Source of the DNA: Halodesulfurarchaeum sp. HSR-GB
GTDB lineage: Archaea > Halobacteriota > Halobacteria > Halobacteriales > Halobacteriaceae
Assembly: GCF_031432215.1 (NCBI RefSeq)
Contig: NZ_JAVKGN010000001.1
Span: 1,851,421-1,915,420 of the forward strand
Direction: 5' to 3'
Length of the DNA stretch: 64,000 nucleotides
The notes beneath the pieces are model-generated. The model made no database searches. It saw only the letters and a program-made list of their open reading frames with translations, and was not told the DNA's origin. This document shows, piece after piece, positions 7,086-15,470 of the stretch (the first letter of the stretch is position 1; each line of letters opens with the position of its first letter). The position numbers were made by a program, and so were the translations under genes.

Positions 7086-8411
7086 ATGGGATCGGTTCTT
7101 CTCGTCAACGCTCCGGTCGGTGAGACGACTGCAGGCACCCATGCGGCCCTCCATCCACCGCTCGGTCTCGGATATATCGGAGCCGTCCTTCGAGAGCGAG
7201 GACACACTGTTTCAGCGCGTGACCTGAACGTGACCGGAATGAACCCGGCCGTCATCGAACGGGCAGTCGATCGAAGCGAGGCGGACGTGCTCGGCGTCTC
7301 GGCCCACACGGAGACCTATCCAAACGCACTCGAAATTGCTCGCACGGCTACGGAGGTGAACCCTGACCTGACCGTCCTCCTGGGCGGCCCGCACGCCAGT
7401 GTGAACGATGCGGAGGCGGCCTCAGTCGACGCGATAGACTACGTCGTTCGAGGCGAAGGAGAACTGACCACAGCTGAACTGGTCACGACGGTCACCGAAG
7501 AGGGAGATCCAGAAGCTGTCGACGGAATCACGTTCGAGCGGGACGGGCAACTGATCCAAACACCTGATCGCCCGTATATCCAAGATCCGACCGAACTCCC
7601 GTTCCCTGCCCGCGATCTGTTCCCGCTTGAACTGTACCAACATCCAGGCAACATGCTCTTTTCGAGGGGTGGCTGTCCGTTCCAGTGTCATTTCTGTGCG
7701 GTCAACAACATTTGGGGCGATGGAACGCGTCGCTACAGAGCTATCGAGGACGTTCTCGAAGAGGTGAGGTTACTCGTGGATGAGTTTGGGGTCCAACAGA
7801 TCAACTTCGCTGACGACACGTTCACCCTCCGACGAGACAAGACCGAAGAACTCCTCCGAGAGCTTCGGGATCTCGATACCCGGAACCCCTGGGACTTCAC
7901 GTGCTCGACGCGAGTGGATCTGGTCGACGAGGACCTTCTGGAGACCTTGGCCGATGCCGGGTGTTCCGGGATCCAGTTCGGTGTGGAGGCGGGTTCCCAG
8001 GAAATTCTCGATTCGATCGGCAAGAAAATCTCGTTGACGGAAGCCAGAGATGCGATTGAAACCGCAGTCGACCTCGACATGGACGTCTTGGCATCCTTCA
8101 TGTTCCCCCACCCCGACGATACAGCAGCGACGATCCGCCAGCAGGCTGACTTCATGCGAGAAGTCAAAGACACTGGGGCGGCGATTTCACTGGCATTCAC
8201 CACGCCGTATCCGGGGACAGTGTACGACGAGTACGTCAAAAACGGAGATATCGAAGTGCGAGCCGAGACCTGGGACGAATATGACGCCAAACACCTCGTT
8301 ATCGACACGAAAAACCTCTCGTTCGATAAGTTGGAGCGGCTCAAGGACGAGGTCATCGAAAAAAGTGGACTCAAGAAACGCACGTCCACGACGACAGCGA
8401 CAGGGCCCTGA
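7086..8411 (+). CDS. B12-binding domain radical SAM protein
   Basis: 441 residues. The N-terminal 140 residues form a cobalamin-binding Rossmann-like domain (SVLLVNAPVGE, LHPPLGLGYIGAVLRERGH, DVLGVSAHTETYPNALEIA, VLLGGPHASV). The radical SAM core follows with CX3CX2C at Cys197, Cys201 and Cys204 (CPFQCHFC), and later SGIQFGVEAGSQEILDSIGK. No DxHxxG cobalamin motif is apparent. Members of the class do methylations and other radical chemistry on lipids, cofactors or proteins; substrate unknown here. The ATG is 6 nt after the cytochrome b stop, with GGAGAGG upstream, so it is probably in the same transcript. It may mature or use a product of the AOR complex, or be unrelated. Confidence 0.85.
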   Translation: MGSVLLVNAPVGETTAGTHAALHPPLGLGYIGAVLRERGHTVSARDLNVTGMNPAVIERAVDRSEADVLGVSAHTETYPNALEIARTATEVNPDLTVLLGGPHASVNDAEAASVDAIDYVVRGEGELTTAELVTTVTEEGDPEAVDGITFERDGQLIQTPDRPYIQDPTELPFPARDLFPLELYQHPGNMLFSRGGCPFQCHFCAVNNIWGDGTRRYRAIEDVLEEVRLLVDEFGVQQINFADDTFTLRRDKTEELLRELRDLDTRNPWDFTCSTRVDLVDEDLLETLADAGCSGIQFGVEAGSQEILDSIGKKISLTEARDAIETAVDLDMDVLASFMFPHPDDTAATIRQQADFMREVKDTGAAISLAFTTPYPGTVYDEYVKNGDIEVRAETWDEYDAKHLVIDTKNLSFDKLERLKDEVIEKSGLKKRTSTTTATGP

Positions 8412-8990
8412 TTAAGTCCACTTCAGTTCCAGCACCAACAATTTCTCGAACGGAAACGACGCCTCGCGAACGGTCTGTACATCGAACCCCGCCGATCGAG
8501 CCTGCGATTCGACCGCCTCGGGACCGGTAAGCGTACTCACGACCAGATACACGGCCCCGCCAGGGGCGAGCACGCGCCCGACGGTCTCCACGAAGGGCTC
8601 GATCACTTCCCGACCGGTCTCGCCCCCAGTCAGTGCGTCTTCGACCCAATCGTTTCGCGCCGCTAGCTCGACCCGCGGCAGATAGGGCGGATTGAACAGG
8701 ACCGCGTCGAACACCCCTTCCTGGAAGGGCGCGACCAGATCACCGCACACGGCCTGAATGCCGAGCTCCCGCGCTCGCCGACAGGCGTGTGGATTGATGT
8801 CCGAACCGATGACCGTCGCGCCAGTCCCCTCACGAACCTCGCTTGCGACGTAGCCCGATCCCGTCCCAACTTCGAGCACCAGGTCCGCACCCTCGATCTC
8901 GGGACGGGCTGCCTCCAGAAGCAGGTGTGAATCCTCGGCCGCCTCGTAAATCTCGGTCTCGATTCCCCGTCGGTCGGCCAGGTCACTCAT
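8412..8990 (-). CDS. HemK2/Mtq2-like release-factor glutamine methyltransferase
   Basis: 192 residues from the ATG at 8990; an in-frame ATG at 9014 would add 8 residues, but 8990 gives the typical archaeal N-terminus and an 8-nt overlap with the rsmA stop. SAM-binding motif I is LVLEVGTGSGYVASEV and the catalytic motif is NPPYLP, the signature of glutamine-N5 methyltransferases. Archaeal members methylate the GGQ glutamine of aRF1. The tail reads FEKLLVLELKW. Converges on the radical SAM gene with 0 nt spacing. Confidence 0.85.
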   Translation of the reverse strand: MSDLADRRGIETEIYEAAEDSHLLLEAARPEIEGADLVLEVGTGSGYVASEVREGTGATVIGSDINPHACRRARELGIQAVCGDLVAPFQEGVFDAVLFNPPYLPRVELAARNDWVEDALTGGETGREVIEPFVETVGRVLAPGGAVYLVVSTLTGPEAVESQARSAGFDVQTVREASFPFEKLLVLELKWT

Positions 8991-9807
8991 CGATTCGAGC
9001 GGCGGTGACGGCAATTTCGGCGAACTCGGCCGGTTCGAGCGCGTCGGGGCGCTTCCCCACGATCGAGTCTGGAAGCGCGTCGATCACAGCCTCCGGGTGT
9101 TCGATCCCGGAGATATGCACGGTGTTTCGGATCGCGTTGCGCACAGTCTTGCGCCGCTGGGTGAAAAGTGCCTTGACGAGATCGAGGAAGGCCTGATCGT
9201 TCGGGACCTCGTACTCGGGGGTCCGGGGCGTGACGGTGACGATCGCGCTGTCCACCGCGGGCTGGGGGTCGAAGGCTTCGGGCGGGACGGGTTCGACGAT
9301 CTCTACGTCGGCGTAGTGCTGGGCCCCGACTGACAGTCGCCCGTAGTCACTCGTCCCGGGCGTGGCGACCAGCCGGTCGGCGACCTCGGCCTGGAACATG
9401 AGCACCGCGGGCCGGTGACGGCGGAGCAATCGGAAGGTCACCGGCGTGGAGATGCCGTAGGGGAGATTCGAGATACAGACGGAGTAATCGGGAAGGTCGA
9501 TCTCCATTCCGTCGCCCTCGAGGATCGTGAGACGGCCGTCGGCCACAGCCTCGGCGAACTCCGTTTCGAGAAACCCGACCAGGGCAGCATCCCGCTCGAT
9601 GACGGTTACGTGATCGGAAACGGCAAGCAGGCGGTCGGTAAGCGCACCGGCCCCCGGACCGATCTCCAGGACGTGAGACAGGTCGAACGCCGAGGCGTAC
9701 TCCGGGATTCGGTCGAGGACCCGATCGTCGACGAGGAAGTGCTGGTCCTGGTTCGGGTCGCCGCGGCCGGCGGCGGCCACGAGTCGGTCCGGGTCTCGCG
9801 CGGTCAT
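8983..9807 (-). CDS. rsmA: 16S rRNA (adenine1518-N6/adenine1519-N6)-dimethyltransferase RsmA/KsgA
   Basis: 274 residues. KsgA/Dim1 dimethylates the two adjacent adenines of helix 45 late in 30S assembly. Visible are PNQDQHFLVDDRVLDRI, the motif I VLEIGPGAGALTDRLL, the acidic loop VIERD, and the catalytic NLPYGISTPVTF (NLPY). The C-terminal domain carries TQRRKTVRNAIRNT. The gene is followed, with an 8-nt overlap, by the Mtq2-like gene and preceded by the DUF655 gene in the usual haloarchaeal translation cluster. Confidence 0.95.
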   Translation of the reverse strand: MTARDPDRLVAAAGRGDPNQDQHFLVDDRVLDRIPEYASAFDLSHVLEIGPGAGALTDRLLAVSDHVTVIERDAALVGFLETEFAEAVADGRLTILEGDGMEIDLPDYSVCISNLPYGISTPVTFRLLRRHRPAVLMFQAEVADRLVATPGTSDYGRLSVGAQHYADVEIVEPVPPEAFDPQPAVDSAIVTVTPRTPEYEVPNDQAFLDLVKALFTQRRKTVRNAIRNTVHISGIEHPEAVIDALPDSIVGKRPDALEPAEFAEIAVTAARIDE

Positions 9808-9839
9808 TGGCCGGAGTTGCGGGCCGAGCGCTTTACCCC

Positions 9840-10409
9840 TTACGAGCCGACGAAGATCCGGTATTTGAGATCCTCGTCGGTGAGTTCAGCCCGGATCCGG
9901 TCGACGACGATTGACTTCGGATCGTGGAGACCGGACACCCGCGATTCGAGGTCCTCGAAGGACTCGAAGGGGCCGCGCTTGCGCGCATCCAGAATGTTAT
10001 CCCGGAGTTTGTCCCCGATTCCGGGGAGCAGGTTGAGCTGGTGCATCCGGAGGCTCACGGGCTGAGCCTCGGTGAAGAAGTCGACGAAACGCCGTTCATC
10101 GGCCGTGACGATCTCCTCGATGACGTACTCCAGTTCGGACTGTGCGCCATCGGAGAGGTCCTCGTACTCGACCTGCCGCCCGCGCTCGATGCCCGAGTCG
10201 AAATCGGGGCGGAGCTGAATCCGGTCGCCGATCGAGACGTCCGCGTCGTCCCCAAGTGTCAGTTCGTAAAGCGAGAAGTGCTCGGTGCCGACCGCGTAGA
10301 TCACCGGCGAACGTCGATACTGGGGTTCGTCGGCGTCGCTGCGACCGTGTGGGAGGAAATCGAGTACGACCCCGTGGGCGACGTCCGACTCGGCGCTGTC
10401 CTCGGTCAT
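9840..10409 (-). CDS. DUF655 family RNA-binding protein
   Basis: 189 residues from the ATG at 10409; the longer open frame to 10772 upstream overlaps rpo4 and is not used. DUF655 proteins are archaeal and predicted to bind RNA. The N-terminal half looks like an S1/OB-type barrel (VVLDFLPHGR, SVIYAVGTE-like strand, GDRIQL), and the C-terminal half has a helix-hairpin-helix motif (NLLPGIGDKLRDNILDAR). It sits between rpo4 and rsmA, its conserved location. Molecular role unproven. Confidence 0.88.
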   Translation of the reverse strand: MTEDSAESDVAHGVVLDFLPHGRSDADEPQYRRSPVIYAVGTEHFSLYELTLGDDADVSIGDRIQLRPDFDSGIERGRQVEYEDLSDGAQSELEYVIEEIVTADERRFVDFFTEAQPVSLRMHQLNLLPGIGDKLRDNILDARKRGPFESFEDLESRVSGLHDPKSIVVDRIRAELTDEDLKYRIFVGS

Positions 10410-10485
10410 GTCCCGGCCTACGTGAAGGCGGAACTTAAACGGTGGTCTCCACTGGCGGGTGGAGTGACAAAACGGACCCCCAGAT

Positions 10486-10842
10486 TCAGGCGTACTTCGA
10501 GACGATGTCGAGAATCGCGTCGAGTTCCTCACCGTCCAGGGCGTACCGCTCCTGGGCGAACACCGAGCGGAGTTCCGTTCGCGTGCGCGGGAGGAGATTA
10601 GCGATCTTGTACGCGACCGGGTCCTCGACGTACTCCAGGTCCGAGAGCTCCGCGACCAACTCGCGGGACTCCTCGACGTCGAGCACGGCAAACCGGTTGA
10701 CGTGGTCGATGGCGCGGGCCAGTTCGTATCGGAGTTCCCGGTCCTCGTCGCCTGCCCGTTCGGCCTCGACATCGGCGAGGAGTTCTTTGGCCTCGGGAAT
10801 CGTCAGTAGCTCCTCGTCGAGAGTCTCTTTGAACAGAGACAT
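10486..10842 (-). CDS. rpo4: DNA-directed RNA polymerase subunit Rpo4 (RpoF)
   Basis: 118 residues. Rpo4 pairs with Rpo7 to form the stalk of archaeal RNA polymerase, the Rpb4 counterpart. The sequence fits the family: LTIPEAKELLADVEAERA, then HVNRFAVLDVEESRELVAELSDLEYVEDPVAYKIANLLPRT and the C-terminal HRDC-like helices ending LDAILDIVSKYA. The start codon at 10842 shares one base with the rpl21e stop (TAATG), so the two are coupled. Confidence 0.95.
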   Translation of the reverse strand: MSLFKETLDEELLTIPEAKELLADVEAERAGDEDRELRYELARAIDHVNRFAVLDVEESRELVAELSDLEYVEDPVAYKIANLLPRTRTELRSVFAQERYALDGEELDAILDIVSKYA

Positions 10843-11135
10843 TACTCAGTCTGCTCGTGGAGGTGGGCGGGGCCGACGAGGAGGGTCTTCTCCTTGCCCC
10901 GGTCGGAGATCGCGACCTTGTAGGCGGTGCCCTGTTTCCCGACGACCTCACCGGTGAGGCCGTTGAATCGGGCGTGGAAGCGACCGTCCGGGACGCTGGG
11001 GTCGATGCGGAGATGGACGGACTGTCCTTCGTCGAACTCCGCGACGGATCGCTGGGGCGGGGACGTCCCGCGCTGGCGTGGTGGGTTCGAGAGTTTGTTC
11101 CGGGTGCCTTCGAGGGGTCCATTGGACGACGGCAT
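10842..11135 (-). CDS. rpl21e: Ribosomal protein L21e
   Basis: 97 residues from the ATG at 11135; an in-frame upstream ATG at 11177 adds 14 hydrophobic residues not expected in L21e. The N-terminus carries the family pattern [25 protein letters not shown] and the body [41 protein letters not shown]21e is a 50S SH3-like-barrel protein. First gene of the rpl21e-rpo4-DUF655-rsmA-mtq2 series on the minus strand. Confidence 0.95.
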   Translation of the reverse strand: MPSSNGPLEGTRNKLSNPPRQRGTSPPQRSVAEFDEGQSVHLRIDPSVPDGRFHARFNGLTGEVVGKQGTAYKVAISDRGKEKTLLVGPAHLHEQTE

Positions 11136-11185
11136 AGTAGTACGAACCGATAGAGCGGTGACGGTTAAAAAACGCACGTTCCCGT

Positions 11186-11482
11186 TCAGGAGGTGGGATC
11201 GACGGTGAACAGCTCCGTATCCGCGGGAACAGCAAACACGCCGAGTCTGGCTCCGGCGTCGAGCCAGGCGTGACCGTAGGAGAACGCTGCGAGGGCGTTG
11301 ACCGGATCGTCGGTCGCCCGGAAGTGGCGGCCGTCCTCCAGGTAGGAGACCGCCATCTCCATGAACTCCACCGCGACGGTATCAAGGGGCGTTCCCTGGG
11401 CAGGCACTGGTTCGGCCGCCTCGATTGCCGCTTCGAGCAGTGACTCGTACCGATCGGTCTTCTCCTGGAGGTCCGCAGGCAT
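11186..11482 (-). CDS. DUF357 family protein
   Basis: 98 residues from the ATG at 11482, chosen because [16 protein letters not shown] begins the helical family domain; an in-frame ATG at 11551 would add 23 unconserved residues. DUF357 proteins are short, all-helical and archaeal, of unknown function. The middle motif [35 protein letters not shown] is the family core, resembling a HEPN-like helical pair. It lies 50 nt upstream of rpl21e on the same strand. Confidence 0.8.
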   Translation of the reverse strand: MPADLQEKTDRYESLLEAAIEAAEPVPAQGTPLDTVAVEFMEMAVSYLEDGRHFRATDDPVNALAAFSYGHAWLDAGARLGVFAVPADTELFTVDPTS

Positions 11483-11621
11483 GACCGGGACGAGGTCCGG
11501 GACGGCCCTAAACGTGCCGACAGGTCGTGAGAGTGCGTGAAATGGCCACAAACGGCACGGAAACGGACAACTGCGGCCGATGGCGCAAGGTAAATAGGGA
11601 CTTCAGTCACTTTGATATTGT

Positions 11622-12710
11622 ATGGAAGCCCCACAAACGGATACGTCGTCGATCGGCGAGGAGACCGATGAATCGGCGGCCGAACACCAGCGACTGGTCA
11701 TCGTGGGCTCGGGCATTGCAGCACTGACAGCGGCCATCTATGCGGGACGGGCCAACAACGACCCGCTCCTGATCGAGGGCGACGAGCCGGGTGGCCAGCT
11801 CACGCTCACGACAGAGGTCGACAACTATCCCGGGTTCCCCGACGGCATCAACGGCTCCGAGTTGATCAACCGGATGCGCAAACAGGCCGAGAAGTTCGGC
11901 GCGGAGATCGAGCACGGGATCGTCGAGTCCGTTGATGACTCGACCTATCCCTTCGAGCTCACGCTCTCGAATGACACCGTCTACACCGCGGACGCCGTGA
12001 TCGCCGCGAGCGGAGCCAGCGCCCGACTGCTGGGCATCGAGGGCGAGGACGACCTGATGGGCTATGGCGTCTCGACCTGTGCGACCTGTGACGGCGCGTT
12101 CTTCCAGGGCGAGGACATGATCGTCGTCGGCGGCGGCGACGCCGCGATGGAGGAGGCCGATTTCCTGACGAAGTTCGCCGACACCGTCTACCTGGTCCAC
12201 CGTCGCGAGGAGTTCCGCGCGGAGGACTACTGGATCGATCGCACCATGGAGAACGTCGAGGAAGGGGACATCGAACTCGTGAGGAACACGGAACTCACGG
12301 AGATCCACGGGAGTCCCGAGGATGGCGTCGACCACGTTCACGTGGTCTCCCACCCGGATGGTCACCCAAAGGAGAAACTCGAAGCCGGTGAGGATGTCGA
12401 GGAGGACACGATGGACGTGGCCGCGGTGTTCGTCGCGATCGGCCACACCCCCAACACGAACTACCTGGTGGACACGGGCGTCGAACTCGACGACGAGGGC
12501 TACATCGTCACGCAGGGCGGCCGCGGCGGCAACCAGACCATGACCGACGTCGAGGGGATCTTCGGCGCGGGCGACGTGGTCGACTTCCACTACCAGCAGG
12601 CAGTCACGGCCGCCGGGATGGGCAGCCAGGCAGCCCTTGACGTGGACGAATGGCTCGCGAAGGAAGCCCCAGCGACGCCGGAATCCGAGCCAGTCACCGC
12701 CGACGACTGA
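11622..12710 (+). CDS. trxB: Thioredoxin reductase (NAD(P)/FAD-dependent disulfide oxidoreductase)
   Basis: 362 residues, with about 35 extra acidic residues at each end compared with bacterial TrxB. FAD-binding VIVGSGIAALTAAIYAGRA starts near residue 26, followed by GGQLTLTTEVDNYPGFPDGINGSEL. The redox-active pair is Cys153/Cys156 in CATCDGAFF, then the nucleotide-binding VVGGGDAAMEEA and the C-terminal GIFGAGDVVDFHYQQAVTAAGMG. It reduces thioredoxin-like proteins. TATA-like GTAAATAGG at about 11589-11597 gives leaderless spacing to the ATG. A related but frameshifted gene lies at 44303-45039. Confidence 0.93.
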   Translation: MEAPQTDTSSIGEETDESAAEHQRLVIVGSGIAALTAAIYAGRANNDPLLIEGDEPGGQLTLTTEVDNYPGFPDGINGSELINRMRKQAEKFGAEIEHGIVESVDDSTYPFELTLSNDTVYTADAVIAASGASARLLGIEGEDDLMGYGVSTCATCDGAFFQGEDMIVVGGGDAAMEEADFLTKFADTVYLVHRREEFRAEDYWIDRTMENVEEGDIELVRNTELTEIHGSPEDGVDHVHVVSHPDGHPKEKLEAGEDVEEDTMDVAAVFVAIGHTPNTNYLVDTGVELDDEGYIVTQGGRGGNQTMTDVEGIFGAGDVVDFHYQQAVTAAGMGSQAALDVDEWLAKEAPATPESEPVTADD

Positions 12711-12752
12711 CTCGATGGGCAGCTTTACAAGTGGTCTCGGCCAATGCCATCC

Positions 12753-13040
12753 ATGGCCGATTCGATTACGGTAACCGTCGAGACCGAAACTGGTACGGAC
12801 GAGATCGCTCTCCCCCTGGACGTTATTGATCTCTACCGAGAGGAACCCGATGAGACAGACGCCATGATCGCCGCGGACATGCTCGTGATGGCCTTCACCG
12901 AGCGCGCACACGCACTGGCCCACCACAGCGAGGACGAGGCCACTGACGTGGATCTGGAAGCGATCGAGGGCGAGATGCTCGAGGCCTTCGAGGACCGCTT
13001 CGGTGTGAGCTACGCCGAGGCGACGGGCCACTCCCACTAA
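12753..13040 (+). CDS. Small acidic haloarchaeal protein, function unknown
   Basis: 95 residues from the ATG at 12753, favoured over 12744 because TATA-like TTTACAA (12724-12730) lies about 26 nt upstream. The N-terminal part is beta-rich (SITVTVETETGTDEIALPLDVIDLY), the rest helical with many His residues (AHALAHHSEDE) and a conserved-looking end, FGVSYAEATGHSH. I recognise it only as a haloarchaeal conserved hypothetical. It ends 9 nt before the convergent riboflavin reductase gene. Confidence 0.75.
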   Translation: MADSITVTVETETGTDEIALPLDVIDLYREEPDETDAMIAADMLVMAFTERAHALAHHSEDEATDVDLEAIEGEMLEAFEDRFGVSYAEATGHSH

Positions 13041-13049
13041 GGTCTTCTC

Positions 13050-13700
13050 TCAGTCGACTTCGTACTCCAGGAGCACGCCGTCGTCTAGTTCGCTGACCGA
13101 CTGCAGGTTCACCGACGGGTAGTCCTCGGTGAAGCCCGTGCCATCAGCCAGCGTTGGGGCATCACGGCCGCCGATCAGCATGGAGCCCACAAAGACGCTG
13201 AGTTCGTCGACCAGTCCGGCCGCAAAAAGCGAGAAGATGAGTTCGCCCCCGCCCTCGACGAGGAGGCTGTCGATCCCCGTCGCATCGAGACGGTTTAATG
13301 CGGCCGTCAGGTCGACCTGGCTCGTCCCGGCTTCCAGAATGGAGACTCCGGCACGTTCCAGGCTATCGACGTGTTCGGTCGGAACAGCTTCGCTGACGAG
13401 GACGTACGTCTCGGTCGTGTCATCGAGGACACGTGCGTCGGGCGGGGTCCGTGCCCGTGAATCCGCGACGATCCGGGTCGGGTGGTCAGCAGGCTGCTCG
13501 CCGTGCGCGGCAGGGTCATCGAGTGTCAGCGAGGGATCGTCCGCGAGGACCGTTCCGACCCCGACCATGATGGCGTCGTACTCGGCGCGCAAGCGCTCGA
13601 CCCGGGCGAAGTCCTCGGGTCCGCTGATAGCCAGCTGCTCGCGCTCGCGGGAGGCCAGTTTCCCGTCGACGCTCATGGCGGCGTTCACGGCCACGTGCAT
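13050..13700 (-). CDS. 2,5-diamino-6-(ribosylamino)-4(3H)-pyrimidinone 5'-phosphate reductase (RibD C-terminal family)
   Basis: 216 residues from the ATG at 13700. The archaeal Rib7/ArfC-type enzyme reduces the ribosylamino group with NAD(P)H in riboflavin and F420 precursor synthesis. The sequence has the dihydrofolate-reductase-like fold: NAAMSVDGKLASR, YDAIMVGVGTVLADDPSL, HPTRIVADS, then LLVEGGGELIFSLFAAGLVDELSVF and the G-R-APTL loop. It lacks the deaminase half of bacterial RibD, as normal in archaea. It diverges from the RPA-associated operon. Confidence 0.9.
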   Translation of the reverse strand: MHVAVNAAMSVDGKLASREREQLAISGPEDFARVERLRAEYDAIMVGVGTVLADDPSLTLDDPAAHGEQPADHPTRIVADSRARTPPDARVLDDTTETYVLVSEAVPTEHVDSLERAGVSILEAGTSQVDLTAALNRLDATGIDSLLVEGGGELIFSLFAAGLVDELSVFVGSMLIGGRDAPTLADGTGFTEDYPSVNLQSVSELDDGVLLEYEVD

Positions 13701-13791
13701 GCAAGAGCGATCGCCAGCCGTCGGGGAAACGCTTTCGACTGGGACCGGTCGTCCATACCCTTTTACCGTCGGGCGGCAGTACTCTTCCACG

Positions 13792-13890
13792 ATGACTACC
13801 CAGGGACGAACCCCCGGCCCACGCGAGGCAACCACGCCGCGCGAGGACGGCCGAGTCAGTCGAGAACGCACGCCGGAGGTGCCACGATGA
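13792..13890 (+). CDS. 32-codon mini-ORF at the head of the RPA-associated operon
   Basis: A 32-residue basic/acidic peptide (MTTQGRTPGPREATTPRE then VSRERTPEVPR) starts at 13792, about 28-34 nt after TATA-like CTTTTACC (about 13758-13765), which is ideal leaderless spacing. Its TGA overlaps the ATG of the next gene (ATGA). Known haloarchaeal operons of this kind have an RPA/ssDNA-binding gene in this place. The mini-ORF may be a true microprotein, a coupling leader or a remnant of a deleted RPA gene. I cannot decide between these. Confidence 0.35.
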   Translation: MTTQGRTPGPREATTPREDGRVSRERTPEVPR

Positions 13891-15470
13891 GCGGGGCCGC
13901 CCCGACCCGCGAGGTCGCCTACCGGGTCTTCGCCGACGAGTTCGAAGCGGCCACGTACACGTACGCCGAGAGCGACGAGGAACGAGCCCCACAGTACCTC
14001 GTCACGCCGACGGGCGCACGGGTGAACCGCGTGTTCGTCGTGGGCGCACTCACCGAAACCGAGGAAGTGAGCGATGGGGTACTTCGCGCGCGAATCGTCG
14101 ATCCCTCCGGGGCGTTCGTCTGCTATGCCGGCCAGTACCAGCCCGACGCCCTGGCCTTCTTCGAGGAAGCCGAACCGCCGATGTTCGTCGCACTCACGGG
14201 CAAGGCCCGGACCTTCGAACCGGAGGACTCGGATCGAATCTTCACGTCGCTGCGCCCCGAACGTGTCAACGAGGTCGACGCGGACACCCGGGATAGCTGG
14301 GTCGTCCAGACCGCCATGCACACCCTCGAACGAACGGGCCTGATGGGCATGGCCCTCGACGCGGACGAGCGCGGCGACGAACTGGAAGCCCGGTTGATCG
14401 ATGCGGGGGCCAGTCCGGCACTCGCAGCGGGCATTCCCCGCGCGATTTCGACCTACGAGCCGACGACCGGTTATCTCGAAGCAGTCCAGGAGATGGCCCT
14501 TTCCGCCGTCGAGATGGTGGCCGGCGAAACGGATGCCGTCGAAAGCGTCGATTTCGCCCCCGACGAGGGAGGCGACGGAACCGTATTGACCGGATTTACG
14601 GACATCACGCTGGACGATTCGGTCGCCGAACCGGTCGAGCAATCGGCGACCGAAGCGGACGAACCAGCCACCCCAGGAGCGGCCGCCACCGGAACAGCCG
14701 AGCCAACTGAACCCCCGGCCACCACCAAGACGAGCGAGGACGAACCGACGACCGACTCGGAAACGACCGAGGAGCCCGAAACCGAGCCGACGTCGGAAAC
14801 GGAGGAACAGGTGGCTGGAACCGAGGAACCGACCGCCTCACCGAAGGAACCGAACTCGGAGGCTCCGGACACCACAGAGCCGGATATGCCCAGCGACGCC
14901 GAAATGGAGGCCGTCTCCGAGCCAGCTGACGAGCCAGCGGAGGACGAACTCTACGAGCTCTCTGCGGAAGAGCGAGCCGAAGTCAAGGAGAACTTCGACG
15001 TGGGGTTCGAGAGCGGGGCGGAGTTCGAGCCCTCCGAGGGCGCGGAAACGCCCGAAGGGACAGACACGATGGCCGGCAAAGAGGCCGAACCGGCCGCCGA
15101 GGATGAGCCCATGGAGGACAAGTCGGAAAAAACAGAGACGGGCCAGGCAGACCCGGAGACTGCGGAGGACACGAACACGGATACGAAGCCGGACGAGACC
15201 GACACGCAGGGGACTGACGAGGAGACGGAGGAGGAAACAGAGGCAGAATACCCACAGGCAGCGGACCTCTCCGAGGGCGAAGTGCAGAACCTGGTCGTCA
15301 ACACGCTCCAGGAACTCGGGGACGGCGACGGGGTCCCTCGTCCCGAGCTGATCGAAACCCTCGAAGACCGCCACGGACTGAGCGAGGACGCCATCGAGGA
15401 TGCCATCGAGGACGCCTTGCTCGGTGGGCGTTGTTTCGAGTCCGGAGCGGACGCGTTGAAGCCGATCTGA
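13887..15470 (+). CDS. RPA-associated OB-fold protein (COG3390/Rpap-like) with long acidic linker
   Basis: 527 residues. The N-terminal 200 residues match the haloarchaeal RPA-associated protein family: REVAYRVFADEFEAAT, YLVTPTGARVNRVFVVGALTE, RIVDPSGAFVCYAGQYQPDALAF and VALTGKARTFEPEDSDRIFTS. Residues of about 230-440 are a low-complexity linker of Thr, Glu, Pro, Ala and Asp. The last 70 residues form a winged-helix-like domain (VQNLVVNTLQELGDGDGVPRPELIETLEDRHGLSEDAIEDAI). Family members act with RPA in single-strand DNA binding and repair. The phosphoesterase gene starts immediately after its stop. The linker is far longer than in the roughly 200-residue relatives I know. Confidence 0.85.
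   Translation: MSGAAPTREVAYRVFADEFEAATYTYAESDEERAPQYLVTPTGARVNRVFVVGALTETEEVSDGVLRARIVDPSGAFVCYAGQYQPDALAFFEEAEPPMFVALTGKARTFEPEDSDRIFTSLRPERVNEVDADTRDSWVVQTAMHTLERTGLMGMALDADERGDELEARLIDAGASPALAAGIPRAISTYEPTTGYLEAVQEMALSAVEMVAGETDAVESVDFAPDEGGDGTVLTGFTDITLDDSVAEPVEQSATEADEPATPGAAATGTAEPTEPPATTKTSEDEPTTDSETTEEPETEPTSETEEQVAGTEEPTASPKEPNSEAPDTTEPDMPSDAEMEAVSEPADEPAEDELYELSAEERAEVKENFDVGFESGAEFEPSEGAETPEGTDTMAGKEAEPAAEDEPMEDKSEKTETGQADPETAEDTNTDTKPDETDTQGTDEETEEETEAEYPQAADLSEGEVQNLVVNTLQELGDGDGVPRPELIETLEDRHGLSEDAIEDAIEDALLGGRCFESGADALKPI

Noticed and set aside
11607-13037. 476-codon open frame on the minus strand
   Set aside because: It lies opposite trxB and the small acidic gene. In high-GC haloarchaeal DNA, antisense frames of good genes stay open; the protein has no recognisable motif and trxB is unmistakable.
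13050-14642. 530-codon minus-strand frame that would extend the riboflavin reductase by over 300 residues
   Set aside because: The extension is antisense to the RPA-associated gene and crosses a divergent promoter. The reductase has a normal start at 13700.
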